Positions 48,701 through 61,707 of a stretch of DNA of 64,000 nt are shown here, one piece after another; position 1 is the first letter of the stretch, and each line of letters opens with the position of its first letter. Source of the stretch: Mangifera indica (taxonomy: Eukaryota; Streptophyta; Magnoliopsida; Sapindales; Anacardiaceae). The notes under the pieces are model-generated. The model was not told the origin of the DNA and ran no database searches. It saw nothing but the letters and a program-made list of their open reading frames with translations. A program made the translations under genes and the position numbers. The stretch is from positions 15,943,639 to 16,007,638 of the forward strand of contig NC_058141.1 of the NCBI RefSeq assembly GCF_011075055.1, written 5' to 3'.

Positions 48701-51454
48701 TAAAACTAAACAAGAAGATGAATCTAAAGCTTCTAATGCTAATAAAAGAACAAACCTTGGCCGATGTATCTGATGCTTCAGAATGACTAACACTTTTACT
48801 TGGTGTGACCTTCTGACGCCTTTTACCTTTCTGAAATCAAGATGAATCACAAATTTCATCAATATTGAAATTAGCAACTAAAGATCACCTTCAGGCCCAA
48901 TTATTTGAAAAAAAAAAGGAAAAAACAAGATAATTTCAAACCTGTTCCTTCTCAGAGAGCAAGACATCAGTTGTAGCATGGGGACATTCCAAGAATTCCA
49001 ATAACTTTACAGAGAGTTCTTCCTGGAAACATAACTCAGTCTATTAGATCATATAAATAAGTCACATTTAAAGTTAAACAATCTTGTTAGTATGACCTTT
49101 CTCACAACAGTCTTATTTATGGGAATATTGAGCACATCACAAAAGTCCACAAGTTTTTCTTTAACACATTTGTCAAGCTTCTCCTTCACTTTAGTCTTTT
49201 GTTTTTCCTGCAAACATGTACAAAAGAACCAACTAATTTTAAAAGAGATTGAATTCACATGGTAACTTTTAAGCATGTTTCATCCAAAAATTAATATGTT
49301 TTTTTTTCACAGAGGAATCTCTCAATTTTCCCCTTTTTCCAGCATCAGGGTTAAAACACTATAGTTATGTGGATTTTTAAGCACAACGTGCTATTAAAGA
49401 AAATTATGTGAACAAACTCCATTTAGACACACACAGTAGAACTCAATACATAACATAAAATACCTCATTCTCAGCCCAGACATATCCTGAAAACTGGCCA
49501 ATATTTTTCTTTAGGGCATGTGCCTGCAAAATAAGACACACTGACATGTTACAAAGCATTTGTTCCTATTCATGCACCATATGTACAGACTTGATGATGT
49601 CAATCAAATATGGTGCAGAAAGAGTGTAAAATTCAGTTACCTTTGCTTTCTTCCCAAAAAGTACTGAGTGAAGCATCTTTAGATTGTCATCTGGTTTTCT
49701 CCTGGACAACTTGAAAGCCACTGAAACAGTCTCATAATATCAGGAAAAAAGGCCAATCTGTTGTAATCAAATAGTTTAATGAAGTTGATAATAACATCCA
49801 ACAAACATCTGCAAGACCAAAGAATCTGAAAGCATTATCCTATTATTCTACAAAAATAAAACCTTACATATGCCTAATATCACACAAAGCTCAAAAGGTA
49901 GCTAATCAGTACCAAATCCTGAGGTACTAATTCAAAACCTTTCACAAATTAATTCAAGCAAAAATTTAAAAAATGACAATTGAAAATTCTTCAATGCAAA
50001 AGAAATAATATTAGGGCTGGATTCGAACCAAGCCGAGCTTGGCTCGGTTCACATAGAGTTGGCTTGAGTTCGAGCTCGACCGAACTCGGTTAAGACTGGC
50101 TCGTTTCGGGCTCAACCGAGCCGAGCTCGAGCTCGGTTCATTTTTTGTTATCAAAACGACATCATTTTAATACATATTGATCAAAATAACATCATTTTGT
50201 ATCAAAAATTTTAATTAGAAAATCTGATTAATAGCTCGAGCTCAAGCTCGACCGAGCTGAGCTCGGCTAAAGCCGGCTCGTTTCGGGCTCGACTCAGCTC
50301 GAGCTAGCTCAACTCGAATCCAGCCCTAAGAAATATAAACTGCACCTGGTAACCTATGATGCACTCAAAATCCTTAAGTTGTAAAGTCCCATGAACATTG
50401 TAAAAGGCAAATGAAGTATGGCATCACCACAAAATTTAAATGAGACAAGATACTACACTTCAGTCATACATTAATGAACATCTGAACCAAAAAGGCTTAA
50501 AGATGGCCAGTGATATGTTCTCTGACCAGTTCTTAACTAATGATCAGATGTGTGTGTAGAGAGAAAGGCATCAGTTTTACTAATTCATTTATTACACTAG
50601 AATAATACCAAACACGTATTCATATGAAAGAGCAAAACTCCACACTACAACACAGCAATCATCCCAGTCATCAAGAAATGCATTTTAAATTTTTAACATG
50701 CATTTAAACAGCAAATCCCCATCAGTATGATAGGTGTGGTCAGCAAGCACTTTTGGGTCATGAAAAGTTTAGAGCATATAAAAAGCAATGCCCATCCAGT
50801 GGCCTCATTTTTCACTATATAACAATTCCCTAGTGTCACAGAACGACTAGTCTAATCGACATTAGAATCTACCTAAGTTTTTTGAAAACAATAATTCAAC
50901 CATACCGTTTGGAATGTCCTTAAGCTGCATGCCACGACCCTGGAAAATCCACAAATCCGCACATAATCAGAGCATTGCAATTTTACAACAAGCTTAATCA
51001 TTAAAACTCCCTTTGAACGACAGCGTACCTTCTCAATGGACACAGGCTTGGTTGCAGACCTACCAGAAGAAGGCGCAGAGTACCTCTCCACGACCTTCCT
51101 CTCCCTGGTGGGTCGCTCATTACTTGGAGTCACTGGCTCTGGCTCTTTATCTTTCTTTGATTCTTCCAATTCTTGACTCAGCACCTTGGACTCGGACGTT
51201 TCCTCATTCGGCTTCTTCACACTGGACTTTCTTGACCTCTTGCCTTTCCTGTATCCTTCCTCTTTGTCTTTAGGCTTCTCCTCTTTCTCTTCAGGCTCGT
51301 CACTTTCATTGAGAACCTCATTTTTCTCTGCAAGTTGGTGACTTTCTTCTTTCTTTTCGTCAACTTCCATTTGCCCGTCCTCTTTGTCTTTGCCTTCCAC
51401 TTCGGGATCTGGCTCATCGTCTTGTTTCTTGTCTTCTAGGGTTTCGCTGGCCAT
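45795..51454 (-). CDS. DEK-domain chromatin-associated protein
   Basis: Plant DEK proteins bind DNA and histones and affect nucleosome occupancy and stress or flowering genes. Eleven exons join in frame to 564 aa: 51029-51454, 50906-50939, 49641-49720, 49464-49523, 49097-49207, 48942-49022, 48756-48830, 46647-47175, 46165-46262, 46046-46076, 45795-45964. The first about 140 residues are extremely Glu and Lys-rich (EEKEEKPKDKEE). Residues about 142-260 form the SAP/DEK core (GRGMQLKDIPN, LHSVLFGKKAKAHALKKNIG, LVDFCDVLNIPI, ELSVKLLEFLECPHAT). A long Ser/Lys linker with many basic patches follows. The DEK C-terminal domain is PTREEMHAVVVDILKKVDFN to DIITDVINNM, and the end is an acidic tail (EEDEVEEDVEN to DEDGDNDA). 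The start is the first ATG in frame. Intron 2 contains a transposable element. Paralogue number (DEK1-4 type) not decided. Confidence 0.92.
50013..50327. mobile_element. GAGCTCGA-family TIR element in DEK intron 2, copy E
   Basis: The ends TTAGGGCTGGATTCGA (from 50011) and TCGAATCCAGCCCTAA (to 50329) are perfect inverted repeats, the cleanest of the family. Inside are GAGCTCGAGCTCGG units and, at about 50150-50204, AAAACGACATCATTTTAATA followed by an inverted partner. The flanking bases do not give a convincing duplication. It sits in the intron between exons 50906-50939 and 49641-49720. Confidence 0.75.
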
Positions 51455-51486
51455 GGAAAATATGAAAATCAAGGAAGATCGAAACT

Positions 51487-51523
51487 TTAGGGTTTCAAGT
51501 AATTAAGAAGAAAGAAAACCCTA
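51487..51523 (-). promoter_or_regulatory. Pair of telo-boxes in the DEK leader
   Basis: TTTAGGGTTT at 51487-51496 and AAACCCTA at 51516-51523, both within 70 bp of the DEK start codon. Telo-boxes of this kind are typical of plant genes expressed in dividing cells and are bound by TRB-type and Pur-alpha-type proteins. Confidence 0.55.
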
Positions 51524-53188
51524 GAGATCGTAGATGGAAGAAGAAAAGAAAGGAAATGAAACGGTTCAAAAAGTAAGGTCTTCTAAGAGAGTGAGTGACA
51601 GAGTTAAGACAGAGACAGAGACAGAGATTTGGCAAGAAAGAGCGGGGCTAAGAAAGGGGCGGGGGTTCAAATTTTTTTATGGGAAATTTGAGAGCGGGCT
51701 TTGGGGTTTTTTGTGCTATTGCAAATCGCGGCAAAGCTAAAAAGCTGATATCAAATCATGGAGCCAAAGTTTCCACAAATTATATATATCTCTTTATGAA
51801 AATTTATTTGAGTAATTACAACTAGTGACGAATTACAAAATCAGTACTTAATAAGTTTCTTCTGTCCTTAAAGGATAAGGGACATGAGTAAATATTCTAG
51901 TCTAAGGCAGCAAGAAGATCATTTGAATCTTTACATCATGTTTTCTTTTTTATTCTTTTAAATGTCGAGAAGGGAATATAACCTTAGCATTCTTAATTAT
52001 GAATTATTTCAATATTATATATATTCATTCTTTAGTTTAATTAGAATATAAATAAATCGTCAAAACCGAATAAGAATTTGAATCAATGATTCTCCAATTA
52101 TCCCAATTTGGTTGTAATTTTCCCTCTCAAAAACTATAATTGTAAAAGACTAATAGAGATGGGAAAAGTCATAAGACAAATACATACAAACTTAATCGTG
52201 TATTACCTTATGTATTCATCTTTAATAGAGATTATGTTGTAATTATTAGCAAATAGTTATGATATGATCATAGACATTCAAATTATTGAGCAAAATCATG
52301 TTAAAAATGATGTACATCCTTTACTTTCTTGTTTCTCCTTCATATTTATTTATAATAAACATCACATAATCCTTGGGTCTTTACCATTGTTATTTTAGTC
52401 TTACTTATGCAATACTCCATCTTATGTCATCTTATGTCTTGTTGGTAACAATAAACCTTATTAACAGAAGATACTCTAAAAATTAAGTTAGTTGACTATG
52501 ATATTTAAATAACTCTTAAATATAGTTGAATTTGAGTTAAATTAAATTTAAGTTCACTTAAGTTTTGAACTCGGTTTGACTTGAGAAAATACACATTTAA
52601 GCTCACAAAGTTCTTCTTAAAATTGTTCAACTTCAACTCACTTAAAGGGATTTGGGCTCAAGTTTGAGCCAAACAAACTTTTAAGCTTGAGTCAGTATTG
52701 TATCTAAGGAAAAAATGATTAAAATAGTATTTTTTTGATATATATTAATCAAAACGATATTCTTTTAATTAATTATATTGAATTTTTTGGGTTTACAATT
52801 TTGGTGAACTGAATACTTTTCAAGCATGAGTTCGAATTCGAAACCATTTATCTCATTAACTTATAAAAAAAGCCATGTTTATACATAAATAGCAAAGTTA
52901 TTGAGTTAAAACTTTTGATAAATGTAGATTTACATAGGAGGATTATAGTATTGTAGAAATTATATCAAAACATTTTAACTATAGAATGACTATATATATT
53001 TTTAATATAATGTTTGAAGTATGTGAGACTACGTTAGTCTTCCATTTGTCACCTTTCTACCAGCTTAATCCAAAGAACAATTCATAGGTTATACGAGAGT
53101 CCGTATCAATGAATTGGAAAAAAATTAGATAAAAACAAAGCTTAAAATAGGAGGTGAAATTAAGCTTCAAAATGTGGGCTAAATGAAA

Positions 53189-53196
53189 TGGGCCCA
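53189..53196. promoter_or_regulatory. Site II element (TGGGCC) of the RPL7a promoter
   Basis: TGGGCCCA, a palindromic site II motif about 290 bp upstream of the RPL7a start. A second copy on the opposite strand (GGCCCA) is at 53299-53304. Site II elements bound by TCP factors are a hallmark of plant ribosomal-protein promoters. Confidence 0.6.
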
Positions 53197-53382
53197 AACC
53201 CATTGTAAATAAAAGTTTGTAAAACAAGGCTATAAATTAAAGGGGAAGAAGCGCGGTTGGTTGGGGCATAAAGATTTATGGGGAAACCAACCTAGCACGG
53301 CCCAGGATGAAAATTCTTTTGCGCCACAATGTTGCCCTGAAATTACGAAAGTGGCCATATGTATATACGACCGTAACCTAGC

Positions 53383-53390
53383 TATAAAAA
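53383..53390 (+). promoter_or_regulatory. Probable TATA box of RPL7a
   Basis: TATAAAAA, 94 bp upstream of the start codon and 36 bp before the telo-box. Confidence 0.5.
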
Positions 53391-53425
53391 ACCCTTTCCA
53401 GCTATTTCACGAAGAGTGACCTGGC

Positions 53426-53433
53426 TAGGGTTT
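53426..53433 (+). promoter_or_regulatory. Telo-box of RPL7a
   Basis: TAGGGTTT, the complement of AAACCCTA, 51 bp upstream of the ATG and probably close to the transcription start. Together with the site II motifs it forms the usual ribosomal-protein gene promoter arrangement in plants. Confidence 0.7.
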
Positions 53434-53483
53434 TTCGTTCGCCGTTCTTCAAAACCACAAGCCAAGACTAGAATCGGCACGAA

Positions 53484-55458
<1,975 letters not shown>

Positions 55459-56233
55459 AAATTTTGCCGAGTCCTTGGTCTTTCAATCTGTTGATTTAAT
55501 GTTGTCTTTTTTGGTGAAATGGTTCTATGTAGTCGACTAGAATCTACTCTTTTAAGTTTCACATGGAATATGGTTTTAAATTGAACGGCTAAGTCACCCT
55601 TAGTTATTTTTATATGCTTTGCGCCCTAGGTATTGTGCTTTTTAATATCAAAAACATTATCAAATGCAGCAGTGTGATCTATCTATTCCATAACGGTTGT
55701 GGTTAACAGAATCGTTTTCTGCATTTAAAATTGGTTGTTGAGATCTTCCTAATGACGTAATATGTTTGGATTTGTGGGCATTTCGTGGCAATTTAAGTTT
55801 GATACTCTTTCGCCATTCCAGGTGGAGAAACGCGGATTAATGTCGTCTAACTGGCTTTCTCTATCATTAGTATGATTTCAATCGTTTTACTGTTTGGATA
55901 CACTTTCAAACCCATGCTCTGAATCCGTCTATAAGGTGTACACAATTGGAGTCAGCTAAAATTTCTATGGTTCAAAGCTCCATTTTCAGTGTCATTATTC
56001 ACATCGGTATGCTGGCAGTTCGAACAAATATTTGAAATAGCCAGTAAGTGGCCGATGTCAAACTGATAGTGTAAATCCTGAATTGAACAACCGCGCTTGT
56101 AGATGTGAAAATCAAATTAGGAACACTATGGAAAAACTGTGTTTATGTCTTGCTTATCTCGGTGCACAATTTATGTGCAAGACAGAGTGTGAGTTATAAT
56201 CTGCCAAATACACCGGTTGATAATTGGATGCAT
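55459..56233. other. Convergent spacer between RPL7a and the PPR gene
   Basis: The 3' UTRs of both flanking genes lie here. No additional feature was seen. Confidence 0.6.
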
Positions 56234-57775
56234 CTACCTAGTATAACCTTCCTTTTTTAAGCTTATGGCAACATCTTCCAACATGGAATATATATCTTGA
56301 GAACACCGGTGCCTGACATCTCCGACCATGAATTCATGCACAACATTATTTATCTCAATTAAGCTGTGGCCAGGGCTCTTTTCAATCTGTCTCTCTTTCA
56401 TAAGCCTCCTCATCCTAGCCACGTCGTCCCATCGTTCGTTTGCTGCATATATATTTGACATGAGAACATAATTTCCATCATTAAATGGTTCTAACTCGAT
56501 CAGATGCTCCATTGCAGTCTCACCCAACTCAACAACATTAGAATTTGCACAAGCAGTCAACAATGTTCCCCACAAAACTCCATTCGGCTCCATAGGCATG
56601 TTTTTCACAACCTCATAAGCTTCATCCAATAGCCCTGCCCTACACAGAAGATCTATTAAGCAACCATAATGCTTAATATTTAGTTCAATCTTATAATCAC
56701 TTCTCATCTTATAGAAAATCTCCTTCCCTTTCTCAACCAGGCCTGAATGAGAACAAGCAGACAGAACAGCAATCAATGTTATATCATCTGGTTCGATTCC
56801 CCTCGTTTGCATTTCCCCAAACCTCTCAAGTGCTTCCTCTCCACAACCATGCATTGCTAGTCCTCCGATCATGGAATTCCATGTACAAACACTCTTCACA
56901 GGCAAAATCTTGAAAACCTTTGAAGCTTCGTCAATGTGCCCACATTTTGCATACATGTCAATAACAGCAGCACCAAGCTTATGGTTAAAAAAGATTCCAT
57001 TTTTATCAATAAATCTATGAACCCATTTTCCCATCTCCAATGCACCAAGATTAGCACAAGCTGATAACACACATACCAATGTCAGCTCATTTATCTCAAC
57101 CCCACAATTTCTCATTTGATAAAACAAGTCAATTCCTCCTTTGTACCTATTTTGCTTAACATAACCATTGATCATTGCAGTCCACGTCACCACATTTCTC
57201 TCAGCCATTTTATCAAACAGCAACCGGGCGGACTCGATGTCGCCAAAACCGCAATAAAACGCTATCAAACAAGTCAGTGAATGTATTTCCGATTTAAAAT
57301 CTTGATTCTTGGCAACAAGGGAGTGAACAGCTTTGCCTTGTTTAAGGCTTCCACAAGCCTTCAAAAGGATTGGGTAAGTGAAATTATCGGGCTCTAGCCC
57401 TTTGCATCTCATATGGATATAAAGTTGAATAGCTTCATGACCTAAACCAGCTTCAGAGTAGCCTCTAATCATGGTGTTAAAAGCAAAAATAGAAGGGTTA
57501 ATTATCTGATTTAAAACTAAACGCGCATAGTCAATTTGGGATGAGTTCACCAGGGACTCAACGAGCTTGGCTAGTTGAGTTTGGGTAATAGCGAATTCAT
57601 TGAATGAAGTTTTGATGATTTGGGCATGGATTTGCTTGAATTGGACTAAATGCGTGCAACCCTTGAGCAATGGGAGAATGTTACGAGATTTAGAAGTTGT
57701 ATTGAAGTTTTCTTGTGATTTTGTTGAGTTGGGAATACAGGTAAACTGAGAAGAATTTGTCAAAAGCTGCACCAT
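56234..57775 (-). CDS. PLS-class pentatricopeptide repeat protein, E/E+ subgroup
   Basis: RNA-binding protein expected in mitochondria or plastids, where E/E+ PPR proteins select cytidines for C-to-U editing. A single exon of 513 aa starts at the ATG giving MVQLLTNSS; longer reading would need a GTG. After an N-terminal targeting-like stretch and the PLLKGCTHLVQFKQIHAQII block, repeats follow with typical phrases: FNTMIRGYSEAGLGHEAIQL, VVTWTAMINGYVKQ, LVCVLSACANLGALEMGKWV, AAVIDMYAKCGHIDEASKVF, TWNSMIGGLAMHGCGEEALE. The E and E+ motifs are LWGTLLTACANSNVVELGE, then YVLMSNIYAANERWDDVARM and SPGHSLIEINNVVHEFMVGD. It ends soon after, at LKKEGYTR, with no DYW deaminase domain, so it would need a DYW partner in trans. 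It is head to head with the SWI3A gene. Confidence 0.95.
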   Translation of the reverse strand: MVQLLTNSSQFTCIPNSTKSQENFNTTSKSRNILPLLKGCTHLVQFKQIHAQIIKTSFNEFAITQTQLAKLVESLVNSSQIDYARLVLNQIINPSIFAFNTMIRGYSEAGLGHEAIQLYIHMRCKGLEPDNFTYPILLKACGSLKQGKAVHSLVAKNQDFKSEIHSLTCLIAFYCGFGDIESARLLFDKMAERNVVTWTAMINGYVKQNRYKGGIDLFYQMRNCGVEINELTLVCVLSACANLGALEMGKWVHRFIDKNGIFFNHKLGAAVIDMYAKCGHIDEASKVFKILPVKSVCTWNSMIGGLAMHGCGEEALERFGEMQTRGIEPDDITLIAVLSACSHSGLVEKGKEIFYKMRSDYKIELNIKHYGCLIDLLCRAGLLDEAYEVVKNMPMEPNGVLWGTLLTACANSNVVELGETAMEHLIELEPFNDGNYVLMSNIYAANERWDDVARMRRLMKERQIEKSPGHSLIEINNVVHEFMVGDVRHRCSQDIYSMLEDVAISLKKEGYTR

Positions 57776-58026
57776 GTTTTGCACTTGCGACTAACACAAA
57801 TTACTCTGGCGGTGAAAATAGTAATTTAATTCAAAATTAATAATATGTTTCAAAAAGCAGGAAAGTAATCTATGGTTGGGTCGGCATCCTACTTGTCAAA
57901 TTCTTATTGGTCAGTGACCTTACTTAGGTACCTCTTGAATACCCAAAAAACCTCGACTTCCCTAAACCTTCGAGAGACGGAAAATCGTTTGATTGCTTGC
58001 GGCTCAACTCACGATCCAAGTCCGAA
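57776..58026. promoter_or_regulatory. Short divergent promoter between the PPR and SWI3A genes
   Basis: Only 251 bp separate the two start codons. No TATA box stands out. Both genes are of broadly expressed types, which fits a TATA-less bidirectional promoter. Confidence 0.55.
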
Positions 58027-61000
58027 ATGGATATCTCACAACATGACGCCAACTCTAAACCGAATCGTTCAGGCGGACCCGTCTTCGAACTCTATACCAT
58101 CCCAAGCCACTCCAGTAAGTCTCTTCCTCCTCGCCTCTCGTAATAAACCTAGAATTCTCGTTTGTTTCCTGAGAAAATAGTTTCTCAGCATAGAATTTCT
58201 AGTAAGAAAAATCCTTTAACGGAAATTAATTTATTTTGCTTAGGTTGGTTTAGGTGGGACGACATTCACGAAACGGAGCGTTTTGCTTTAAAAGAGTTCT
58301 TTGATGGGAGCTCAATTTCAAGAACTCCTAAAATATACAAAGAATACCGGGACTTCATGATAAATAAGTACAGAGAAGAGCCTTCAAGAAGGCTGACATT
58401 CACTCAAGTTAGAAAATCACTTGTGGGTGATGTTAGTTTGCTTCACAAGGTCTTCAATTTTTTGGATAAGTGGGGTTTGATAAATTTTGTTGCAACTGCG
58501 AGTGACGATACAGATAAATTGGAGGGAATTACAATGAAGGATCAAGTTAGGGTTGAGCAAGGAGCCCCAAATGGGGTTCGTGTGGGTGCCATGCCAAATT
58601 CTTTGAGGCCAATGTCCCCTCCGCATTCTGGAGGGGAAGGTAGAATGGTGGATGGTGAGAACGGGTTTAAATTGCCCCCGCTGGCGTCATATTCTGACGT
58701 TTTTGGTGATTTGATGAAGTTGAAGCGGTTGAAGTGTATGAGCTGCGGAGAGAAATGTGATTCTGGATGCTATGAGTATAGCAAGGTTTGTGTGTATATA
58801 TTGATGCTCTTTGCTTTCAGACTTACTTAAAATTGTATATTGTACCTGTGTATTCAATGTGTTTAGTTTTCTTATTTGTTTGTTTATATTTGTTGTGTTT
58901 CATTTCTTTTCTGCCTGGGAAATTGTTGCCTTTGCCTCTCCCAAAACCTTAGAGACGATATTCTTTAAATATTATCTTAATTCTAACATTCCTAATCTTC
59001 AATTATTAAATCATTATCCTAATTCAATTATTCAAATCAGTCATTATCCTAATCTTCAAATATCTAATTGTCAATCATCTAAGTATAAGAAAAACCCTTG
59101 ATTCTAAATCTTACATGTGTAAATAATGCTGGCCTCTGTTGATTACATGTACAGAAGTTGTCATACAAGGTTTCTTTTGTTCTCTCCTTTTATGTTTTAT
59201 TTTTTCTTGTAGTTTTTCTGCAATGCCTTTACCAATTCTATTTTCATCAGCAGGGTAGCTTCATCATTTGTGTAGAATGTTTCAAAAATGGAAATTATGG
59301 GGAGGACAAGTCCATGGATGATTTTAATTTAACTGACAACAATAGAATAAATGTTACACATGGATCTACCTGGACTGAGGCTGAAACCTTACTTCTTTTA
59401 GAATCTGTTATGAAGCATGGGGATGACTGGGAGCTTGTTGCTCAAAATGTTAAAACTAAGAGTAAGCTCGATTGTATTTCAAAGCTCATTGAGCTGCCTT
59501 TTGGGGAGCTTATGATGGGTTCTGGCCATGGAAGGTTTAGTCCTGATGGCTCTACTGTTACCACAAATATTGCTACACATGGACTAATGACTTCATCTGA
59601 GCATCAAGACACAAAAGTTGGGGATCAGGTTCATGAGAAGATGAATAAAACTGAACAAAATGGAGATGCTGCAAGTCAGGAACCTCCTGCAAAGAGAATA
59701 CGAATCACTTCCCTTTCAGATGCTGGCAGTTCCTTGATGAAACAGGTAAAGGTGCTTGGCCAGACTGTATCATATAAAACCTTACCAGACTGTCCTTTCA
59801 ATATTATGTAGTAATTTTACTTATCAGGCTTTATTTTTTTCTTACTTAACAAAGTAAGTATGTTATACAAACTTTAAATTGTGTAGTCTTCTCATGGCTT
59901 TGCATATTGTGCTGCTGGTATTGCATACTTATGTGTGCATATGTTGGCTGGAGAAAAAGGAAAAGAGGGACTTGTAATCTAGTTTTTAGAATTTCTCTAA
60001 TTTGATTGACTACAGACTACCCATTTTAATCAATAAAAAACATATTGATTTCTAAAATTTCATCTTATCTGTCTTTGTGTTATAAATGATTGACACTGCT
60101 TCTATTAGGTTGCTCTAATCTCAACCATGGGGGGACCACATATAACTGCTGTTGCAGCTGAGGCTGCAATCACTGCACTTTGTGATGAAAGCTCATGTCC
60201 AAGGGAGATATTTGATGACAATGAGGAGTATGTAGGCTATGGTCTCCCACTATGCCTTTTTTTCTTTTGAAGTCCATGTAATGCTTTAAGTCAAATGGTT
60301 AGCTTTTCTCTTATCACTGTGATCTTGACATTATCTCGCACTTTTTTATGTTTCAGGGCTGCCCAGATCAATGCTTCAGAGACAAAGGAAGCATCCTCCC
60401 TGTCAGGTAACTGTTGTAATCACAATTGTTCAAAATTTTTTAGACAGCATAAGTAGCTGGCATACAGAAATTGGGGCAACCAACTTTGGCGTCTCTGCTA
60501 CTTTATGCTCAAAGCTTTCTATTAGATGTCAAATCTTTTTGGTTCCTCTCATTATTTCATATATATATTACTTTAGTGTTCATTTTTATGGTTCTCTTTC
60601 TGTCTATATGACAGATTTTACTCACCCTTTTACGCAGTTTTTCAATAGTTGCGTAGCTCTTCCCTAGTCATTTATTAGCTTTCTATTGGTTCCTGTAGGA
60701 AGTCAAGAGACAGCGACAGAAAATAATGACATACCTCTAACTTTACGAATTAGAGCAGCAACAGCAACTGCTCTTGGGGCAGCTGCTGCTAATGCCAAAT
60801 TATTAGCTGACCAGGAAGACAGGGAGATTGAACATTTAGTGGCCACCATGATTGAGACACAGGTAGGTTAAGTTTTTTTTTATTTCAGTTTCTCTTTGTT
60901 CCTTGTTGAAAGACTTACTGGTATGCGGTTCGTAATATCTGTTCTTTTCATTAATGCTTAATTAGTTAAAGAAATTGCACTGCAAAATCAAGCATTTTGA

Positions 61001-61163
61001 AGATCTGGAGCTGATAATGGAGAAGGAATATGTTGAAATGTTGGAACTAAAAGAATGTCTTGTAGCAGAGCGGATTGACGTTTTACAAAGGGCTTTGAGT
61101 GCTGGTGTATCTAGATGGAGAGATCATACTTTTATTAAATCGCAAAATGATAGAATAGTTTGA
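58027..61163 (+). CDS. SWI3A: SWI/SNF complex subunit SWI3A-like
   Basis: Core subunit of plant SWI/SNF chromatin-remodelling complexes, nuclear. Seven exons, 58027-58114, 58244-58785, 59254-59745, 60109-60227, 60357-60406, 60699-60862 and 60966-61163, join in frame to 550 aa. The SWIRM domain covers about residues 22-115 (FELYTIPSHSSWFRWDDIHE, ISRTPKIYKEYRDFMINKYR, LTFTQVRKSLVGDVSLLHKV). A ZZ-like zinc finger is made by CMSCGEKCDSGC with the later CVECFKNGNYGED. The SANT domain is TWTEAETLLLLESVMKHGDD to SKLDCISKLIELPFGE. The C-terminal SWIRM-associated coiled coil includes LRIRAATATALGAAAANAKL and later leucine-rich heptads. The zinc finger and SANT order with the PSYSxWF-like start points to SWI3A rather than B, C or D, by recalled similarity. 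The first exon is short and its start is the weakest part of the model. Confidence 0.93.
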
Positions 61164-61707
61164 TGTAGTACTTAGTAGATTTCATTTCAATTTAATGTAA
61201 AGGGTTAGAAGTAGAATAGACGAGACTGTAATTGAAAATTTCTAGGATTATGTATAATTTTTTTTTATCTGTTGTCAGAAGCAATTACCGTCAATCTCTG
61301 TGTCTCTTGTTTCCTTTCTCTTACGTTTTTGGCATTACAGCATACACCCACTGATTTGCGTAATGAACTTTATTTCGTCAGCGGTAATTTAAAGTGCATA
61401 AGCTTGATTTGATTCTGTACTTCCCACACAGGTATTTGTTTAGAAGTCTTGTGAACGTAGATGATTTGCATTCGATTTATGCTAAAAAGGGTTCCTGTAC
61501 AATCCAATTTCTTATTCTTTTTCTCTCATTTGTACAATCTGTTAAATTTCACACTATAGAGAATGCACAAAAGAACAAAGGAAAAAGACTGGACGCCAAC
61601 AACCAATTTTCACTATAATTTGGTCCTTAGTATTGTTTTCTTGAAGGAAGCACAAACACTTGGCTGCATCTTGAATAAATTCCACTGAGGTATGAGCAGA
61701 GCAACAT
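61164..61707. other. Convergent spacer between SWI3A and the ACR gene
   Basis: Contains both 3' UTRs. The 74-codon frame at 61394-61618 has no protein features. Confidence 0.6.

Larger units (their letters stand above)
51455..53483. other. Divergent spacer between the DEK and RPL7a genes
   Basis: About 2 kb of mostly AT-rich sequence. It has telo-box motifs next to each gene, a very worn GAGCTCGA-family relic (about 52500-52860) and the RPL7a promoter motifs listed separately. No open frame of interest. Confidence 0.55.
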
